From assembly GCA_905178155.1 (NCBI GenBank), contig CAJINV010000012.1:615271-679270 (forward strand): 64,000 nucleotides of DNA. Reading direction: 5' to 3'. A model generated the notes under the pieces. The model was not told the origin of the DNA and searched no databases. It saw only the letters and a program-made list of their open reading frames with translations. Each line of letters starts with the position of its first letter. Positions within the stretch are counted from its first letter, which is position 1. The position numbers and the translations under genes are program-made. Below, one piece after another: positions 58,636 to 64,000 of this stretch. The stretch comes from Amoebophrya sp. A120 (lineage: Eukaryota; Sar; Dinophyceae; Syndiniales; Amoebophryaceae).

Positions 58636-59408
58636 CTTCCTCGTTGTGGGTAAACGCTGACGCAAAAAAAGTTCTTCCCTGGTTGTAGCAGGAGGTAAAG
58701 TCTGTACAACTACACGACCTCGATAGAAGCGGAGGACCACCCGTGTTAGAGCTACGGATGCACGCATTGAGCTAGTATTTGCAACGAGGCCAGTGCTACA
58801 CACCAGGACGGAAGACAGGAAACTTACGAACACGAATGCGAAACAAGTCGTCCACACTTGGCCGCTTCATTACACCTGTATGACAGAAACACAAGAACAT
58901 GCGGCAAGGGGGTAGTTTCAGAAAGCTCATGCATCAAGACAGAGAGTTCTGATATTCAGGCTGTAAATAAGGCTTAGGCGCTTCTTGTTTGCTCGATTCA
59001 CAGATCAAAACTGTTGCTACGAATGGTCCCTTCAGCAAGTATTCTTCGTAAATATTGTTCGAGTTTAATACCAAGTTCATCACTACTTTCAACTTACGCG
59101 AACCACTCCTGCTCTTTTCGAAGTACCTGAAGAAGCATCTGCCCCTGTAGAAGCGGTATTCCAATTGTCCACACCCACCACCAGGAAATCTCTCAAGACA
59201 AAAATTTCAAAAACTGTACGGCTGTGGTCTTTCGTGCATCGATGCCATGCACGTGCACCTTGTCATCACCCCTGTTCCTATGATCCTTACGGCACCGCGG
59301 CTGGCTGAAGATGACGCCGACAAAAACTGTATTCTCTTCGTTGGTGAATCGAGACACTAGTCAAACGTTGTTTCCATCATGGTATCACCTTGTTCCTGCT
59401 ATTCCTCA
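58636..59408. other. Intergenic gap
   Basis: 773 bp between the FkbM-like gene and the membrane-protein gene. The frame upstream of 58635 stays open to about 58857 with a hydrophobic stretch but has only a GTG-type first codon, so it is treated as 5' flank. A GTAAGT donor-like site lies in this flank, so a 5' UTR intron is possible. Confidence 0.4.
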
Positions 59409-62400
59409 TCACACCTGAATCACCACAGTCGTGCCCCCAGGAGCAGGAGCCTGCGGCGGACCGGCAGAACCGTACTTGTTGTACCCCGATGTGGCACCAG
59501 TTGTTGCAGCTCCATAGTTGTTCATCTTCCCACCTCCAAAGCCGTCGCTCTTGCTGAGCGAGTCCAGTAAAAAGATCGTCTGTAATATGGGGGCGTCAGG
59601 ATCGAAATCGTCAAAGTTAAAATAATACGTTTGTCATGCATAAAATACAGCCCACAAAGTGCCTGTCTTGCAGAGTAGGTAAGTGAGGCAGATTGCAAGC
59701 CTGTTGAGGAGTAGAAACTGAGCTGCTAAAGTAGCATGAAAAAAGGCGTCTTCCTTATCCAAACAGCATGACAAACAACTGGATTGCGGTTCTACCCAGA
59801 TTTGTCATGCACCACTTAGAAACTAGGCGCCAACTGGTATCCGTTTTATGCATCACAGATTATCTCAACTCTGACGATTTCGATCCTGACACTCCCATAT
59901 GTAATTCCCGCGTGACGTCAATCAGATTCATGTGGTGCGACTGAATCAGTCCCTCCACACTGGTGGCAACGGCGTGAAAAACCAGTAACAGCAAGTACTG
60001 CAGTATCAAAGAAAAAAACAAGTTCGTCACGATCACTCATGCGCATTCTTGCAATGCAAAATTGTTTGTCATGCGTAAAAATGCATCACAGCCAAACTTC
60101 ATTAGGGATTTCCCTAGTGTTTCTGCAATACAAGGAAGGTTTGTGATGCTGAGAAAATTTGTAATGCAAAGCCTGCTAGTTAGTGACTGTGACAAACTTT
60201 TTTCTCTCCATATGCAGCGTGAACTGCCACCGGTGCGTGACGCCAAACACTTTCAAGACCAAAGCGTCGCTTTCCTGAGCAGGACCAAATGGATCACTTC
60301 CACGACCGTTGTGCCCAGCCCAAAAGTTGTAGTCGTAGTTCGTCTATGAAATGCAAAACCATCGCACCCACTCCCACTCGTACTAATTGCAATCATGCAT
60401 TACAAGTTTTTTCTAAAGGTCAATCCGCGTTTACAAATTTTATTTCTCATGCTGATGGAATTTGTCATGCATTTATACGAGTACGATACTTTTGCACAGG
60501 ATATCGCCCGATCGTCGTACTGCTTGGCCTATCAAATGCAAAAATGTCTGGGTCTGGAAGAATTCGCGATTTGTCATGCTGCTTTTCCATGACCCATGAG
60601 GTCTGGAATGCAGGACCTCGCATGACAGATTCTGCGAGACCTTTCTAATGCCTATCCTGCATGAGAAACTACCTCCCGACTTGGTCAAAACTGGACGACT
60701 TTTGGTAATCACGCAACACAGATTTTTGCATGCTGCAGATTTAGCATGACAAGTTGCAATCTTCCAGACCCAGACATTTTTACATTTGATATGGCCATGT
60801 TCAGGTACAGGTTGAAGCACACGAGAATATCGTGAGAAAAAAGTGTCACAGTTAGAGTTAAGTACACACTCTGATGCATAACCAGCAAGACAAGCAACCT
60901 CTATCATGCAGGAAAAAATGCTTGCCAGTCTCACGTTATGCCGGTTTTCCCTAGTAGTATGCGCATTACAAGTTTTCTTTGCCATACAGAACAACTTTGT
61001 GATGCTGAAATTACAACAAATGTGTAACTGTATACACTTTTTCCCTTGGATAGAGAAGGAACCCCATGTAGTAGGTCAAAAGAAGCGCAAACAGCAGAGA
61101 CATCACGGCCTTGCGCCGCCGCTGCGCGTTTGCGACGGATTGGTATTCATCGGTAGACGTGGTTTATGCATTTCAAAAGTATAATCGCCCACCTAGGAAA
61201 AATCGCATTACATATTGATTTACCCAACATGACAAATTGCACTTGTCATGCTGGTTTACCTGGAAATGCAGAATTGTTATGCATATCTGCAATTAGAATT
61301 AAAACAACTACGAGCGCGATACTTTTGCAGTTGATAGGGTTATATGAACTGCAAAAGTATCGCATTCGTATAAATGCATTACAAATTTCCTCAGCATGAG
61401 AAATAAAATCTGTAATGCTGATTTACCTCAAGAAAAAGATTTGTAATGCAGGTATCGCATTTATACGAGTACGATACTTTTGCACAGGATAGGTTACGTC
61501 GTCTTCGTGGACGGAAGCGGTGCAGGCCTGACAGTTGTAGTAAAGTTGTCATGCATGAATTTCATTTCAAAATTACGCTTCACGCAAAACAAGCATTACA
61601 AAAAGGCACTGTCTTGCATGAAAGCCACAAAACACTATACCGCAGACAGCAGGAAGAACGCGGCGCCACCCCCGCAGAGCAACGGCTATGCAATACAAAT
61701 TTCCCGCACATGTACAACATGCATCACAAATTTCACCAATTTGGAGCGTAAAACTTGTCATGCTAAATGAGGATCGAAGCCAAGTTTTGTCATGCAGATA
61801 CCGTATTTGTACGTCGTGTACGGGAGATTTAAAGTGGATAACGGCAAGAAGAAGTGCACGGCGAGCGAGTGCATGTACAGGTTGTAGAAAGTGATCACGA
61901 ACAGCATCAGTAAGCAGAAGATAAACAACCAAACACTCCAGGTTTGGAAGATGCTCTGCTCGCCAGATTCGCCGATAATTGCACTTCCATTTTTCGCGTT
62001 CGTGTTTCCCATCGTGGATCCAGCAGGCCAGCTATGATCAGAAAGAAGAGAATGAATTTTGTCAATTTCGAATGATAATCCTAGGTTGGAGATGACACAG
62101 GGCAACTCCAACGCGAGGGCTTCTATTAAATTTGTGATCATGTTGTATGGTAGACGCCTGCTCCACATTGAGCTAGGTAGATGCAAGTCGTTTTTCCTTT
62201 CTCATGTTAGCAAGATCTTGGTACTACGTACAAGCATGTATCGCTTCTCTTCCCATACAGCTGCGCTACCGCCCCGCCAGCAATGTACTCTTGTTGCTGT
62301 TGATTCACGGTTGCACCACCCGCTAATTTGCTTTTCTCTTCGAGCGATGAAATGTACTCTTCGGCCCCGTCTTTCCCAACCTTCGAACTGCTCGTGGTTA

Positions 62401-63823
62401 TCACCATACGGAGCAGGCAAACCGTATGCATTGCAAAAGTAAATCGTACTCGTGTAAATGCATTACAAATTTCCTCAGCGTAAAATTTGTAATGCGGATT
62501 TACCTTAAGAGCAAGGTTTGTAATGTATGTTTGCGATTACTACGAGTACGATACTTTTGCACAGGATAAACGGCATTCACGGTCGACACGAGGACGAGAA
62601 CCACGGTCGAAAAGTCGGATCAAATGCAAATGTGTATGGGTCTGGAAACTTGTGATGCTAGTTCGTGAATGGTAGGCAACCTCCGTTAAGGGGCCACGCA
62701 TGACAAGTTTCTGTGCAGCTACTTCTTGCATAACCTGCATGAGAAGCTGCGTTTTTGCATGACACAAAAGAGATGTTGGTATAGCACATCACGCATCACA
62801 GCTTTTGCTCTCCTGTGTGCCAAGCATGACAAATCTCGCAATCGCAATCTTCCAGACCCAGACATATTTGCATTTGATAAGTCGAAAAGTAAGTCCAATT
62901 TGTCGAGTCTGGGCTGGTGTTGAACAAAACTTCCGCTATTCTGCTGCTGATGCTGATGTCCTCTGTTCCTGTTCCCCCCACCGCCACCGATCCGGTCGTG
63001 CGTCGCGCTCTGCCAGTTGATCCGACCACCGTTATTTTGATGATTTCCACCGCCTGGCGTCGGAGCCGGGTGTTGATGATTTGCGCTGCGCAGCCCCATG
63101 AACACCCGGAGGGACTCGCCGTTGTGGTGAAACACCGCGTTCAAAGCCGTGAAGAAAACGAAAAAGGTTTGGAAGAAAAGGAAAAAAACCGTCACCCAGA
63201 GGCCGACCTGGTTCAGGGTGCGAGAAGTGTAGACCAGCGGGGAGGGGTCGATCACGGTCTTTAGATCTGATGTGTGTTTTTTTTTTTTACGTGAGTAACT
63301 GAACTGTTCTTACACGGACGAAGATGTTGTGCCGCAGCATCCGATGATCTTTGAAGGAGGAGGATATCATGCTCATCAACATCATTTTCATCGTACATAA
63401 AAATATACTACCTGAAACTGACTGCAACACTGGGCCCTTGATATTCTGTCCGCCACCGCCCCCCTTCAAATTTGCGGCACGGCTCGTCATCTCGGTTCCA
63501 TTTCCGTTGGCCACCAAGCCGCCCAGCTGCTCCGCGAGCGTCTTCCCAAAATTCGGCATGGCGACCCGCAAGATACAGGTAAAAACACACCAGAGGAGGA
63601 GCAAGACACACCCGACGACGAGAAAAACCGTCGTGAGAGTTTCCCGTGCAGAGTGGGCGTCCAACACGCCGGATACAGCGCTGTTGTTCATCCCATGTTG
63701 ATGACTTCCGCTTGAAGGTGTTCCCCCTCCATAATTTACCGGCCAATTCTTGCTCACATACAAAACCGCCACGTTTCCGATCAGCAAACCCAGACAGACT
63801 ATCAAAGCGTAATTCAAGTGGTG
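59409..63823 (-). CDS. Multi-pass membrane protein, unrecognised; 5' end outside window
   Basis: Exons 59409..59580, 59900..59998, 60213..60339, 60504..60524, 60792..60822, 61053..61159, (61337), 61492..61534, 61801..62031, 62232..62419, 62569..62612, 62880..63266, 63412..63823. 620 codons visible, TGA at 59409, C-terminus GGTTVVIQV. At least six hydrophobic segments, for example YALIVCLGLLIGNVAVLYVS, TTVFLVVGCVLLLLWCVFTC, WVTVFFLFFQTFFVFFTALN, VWLFIFCLLMLFVITFYNLY, AVMSLLFALLLTYYMGFLLV and LLLLVFHAVATSVEGLI. Between them are Gly/Asn/Gln-rich loops. I do not recognise the family; a transporter or channel-like role is a guess. Ten introner elements inside plus one that the window edge cuts, and two GT-AG introns. 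More than half of the gene's length is intron. Exon 60504..60524 is only 21 nt. Confidence 0.8.
59586..59899. mobile_element. Introner element, family H
   Basis: 314 bp, TATGGGGGCGTCAGGATCG / GATCCTGACACTCCCATA. Flanking repeat TGTAA perfect. Removal joins VTREL to QTIFL. Confidence 0.95.
60004..60212. mobile_element. Introner element, family F
   Basis: 209 bp, TATCAAAGAAAAAAACAAG / AACTTTTTTCTCTCCATA. Flanking repeat TGCAG perfect. Removal joins WQFTL to QYLLL. Confidence 0.95.
60345..60503. mobile_element. Introner element, family B
   Basis: 159 bp, TATGAAATGCAAAACC / CTTTTGCACAGGATA. Flanks TCGTC and TCGCC (4 of 5). Removal joins YDDRA to NYDYN. Confidence 0.94.
60530..60791. mobile_element. 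Introner element, family A
   Basis: 262 bp, TATCAAATGCAAAAATGTC / GACATTTTTACATTTGATA. Flanking repeat TGGCC perfect. Removal joins YLNMA to KQYDD. Nearly identical to 30998-31259. Confidence 0.96.
60828..61052. mobile_element. Introner element, family J
   Basis: 225 bp, TATCGTGAGAAAAAAGTGTC / ACACTTTTTCCCTTGGATA. Flanking repeat GAGAA perfect. Removal joins MGFLL to VCFNL. Confidence 0.93.
61165..61336. mobile_element. Introner element, family B (first of a back-to-back pair)
   Basis: 172 bp, TATGCATTTCAAAAG / ATACTTTTGCAGTTGATA. Flanks TGGTT and GGGTT (4 of 5). Only 6 nt separate it from the next element. Confidence 0.92.
61343..61491. mobile_element. Introner element, family B (second of a back-to-back pair)
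   Basis: 149 bp, TATGAACTGCAAAAG / CTTTTGCACAGGATA. Flanking repeat GGTTA perfect and overlapping the right-hand repeat of the preceding element. Removing both leaves one residual base and joins DDVT to PSTDE. Confidence 0.94.
61540..61800. mobile_element. Introner element, unclassified (family L)
   Basis: 261 bp. Right end CAAGTTTTGTCATGCAGATA; left end GTAAAGTTGTCATGCATG lacks a clear matching inverted repeat. Flanks TTGTA and CCGTA (3 of 5). Boundaries chosen because they alone join TYKYG to CQACT in frame. Confidence 0.65.
62032..62231 (-). other. Conventional GT-AG intron in the membrane-protein gene
   Basis: 200 nt. Donor TGCTT|GTACGTAG, acceptor GATCATAG|CTGGCC (minus strand). Joins SDTC to FWPAG in frame. 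Confidence 0.7.
62425..62568. mobile_element. Introner element, family B
   Basis: 144 bp, the shortest. TATGCATTGCAAAAGTAAATC / CTTTTGCACAGGATA. Flanks AACCG and AACGG (4 of 5). Removal joins TVNAV to CLLRM. Confidence 0.94.
62618..62879. mobile_element. Introner element, family A
   Basis: 262 bp. First base mutated (GATCAAATGC), right end ATATTTGCATTTGATA. Flanking repeat AGTCG perfect. Removal joins DLLFD to FSTVV. Confidence 0.94.
63267..63411 (-). other. Conventional GT-AG intron in the membrane-protein gene
   Basis: 145 nt. Donor TTTCAG|GTAGTA, acceptor CACATCAG|ATCTAA after an A-rich run (minus strand). Joins LQSVS to DLKTV in frame. Confidence 0.72.
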
Positions 63824-63828
63824 CGCGC

Positions 63829-64000
63829 TATGGATGTGTCAGGTTTGAAATCGACAAAGTTGAAATAATTTGTCATGCATAAAATGGATACCAGTTGGGA
63901 GACCAATTTCCAAGCGGCGCATGACAAATTTTCCGAGCACCGAAGTCCAATTTGTCATGCTGTTTGGGCACAGAAGACTGCTTTTGTCATGCTCCTTTAG
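63829..64000. mobile_element. Introner element, family H, cut by the window edge
   Basis: At least 172 bp. Starts TATGGATGTGTCAGG then TTGAAATCGACAAAGTTG as in other H elements; left flank CGCGC. The other end and the next exon lie beyond base 64000. Confidence 0.9.

Noticed and set aside
58636-58857. Extension of the FkbM-like protein to 58857
   Set aside because: Would start at GTG; the ATG at 58635 opens a clear signal peptide.
757-64000. CRISPR array or bacterial repeats
   Set aside because: The repeated sequences are widely spaced inverted-repeat elements inside eukaryotic genes with GT-AG introns nearby; no regular repeat-spacer pattern and no cas genes.
1-64000. tRNA, rRNA or snRNA genes
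   Set aside because: No convincing tRNA A/B boxes with a cloverleaf, rRNA core or snRNA Sm-site hairpin was noticed by eye; a covariance-model search was not possible here.

Overview
The window is eukaryotic nuclear DNA. Every gene I can model (eleven) lies on the minus strand. The reading frames are interrupted by 58 short inverted-repeat insertions that must be spliced out to give proteins. A one-way gene array, mostly non-GT-AG introns and very dense introner-type elements point to an alveolate, most likely a syndinian dinoflagellate of the Amoebophrya type, where introner elements with terminal inverted repeats and target duplications are known. The species itself is inference.

Layout, left to right (all genes minus): (1) NIMA-like protein kinase with a very long Asn/Gln/Ser-rich tail, running off the left edge, <1-8181. 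(2) PCID2/Thp1-type PCI-domain protein of the TREX-2 mRNA export complex, 8910-12051. (3) SmE core spliceosomal protein, 13151-13515. (4) A giant diphthine-ammonia ligase (DPH6), 14559-32202, 15 introner elements, 4,699 residues after removal. (5-8) Four unrecognised genes, 35497-44587, with few and more diverged elements. (9) Unrecognised protein with an N-terminal hydrophobic segment, 46831-50320. (10) FkbM-like methyltransferase with signal peptide, 51971-58635, ten elements. (11) Multi-pass membrane protein, 59409 to beyond 64000, eleven elements. Longer gene-free stretches are 8182-8909, 12052-13150, 13516-14558, 32203-35496, 44588-46830, 50321-51970 and 58636-59408.

The main signal is the introner system. 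Elements are 144-318 bp, begin TAT and end ATA (few exceptions), and fall into about a dozen terminal-repeat families (A-L here). They are flanked by a 5-bp direct repeat: 39 of 57 measurable cases are perfect and 12 more match at 4 of 5. Deleting an element plus one repeat copy restores the reading frame at nearly every site. Every complete CDS so built is a multiple of three, and the kinase, DPH6, PCID2 and FkbM motifs become continuous. Elements occur in both orientations, are found only inside coding sequence (none seen between genes), occupy about 13.3 kb (21 percent of the window) and carry no transposase. Seven well-supported conventional GT-AG introns coexist in the same genes.

Exon coordinates below keep the right-hand (+ strand) copy of each repeat and remove the left-hand copy; the alternative is sequence-identical when the repeat is perfect.
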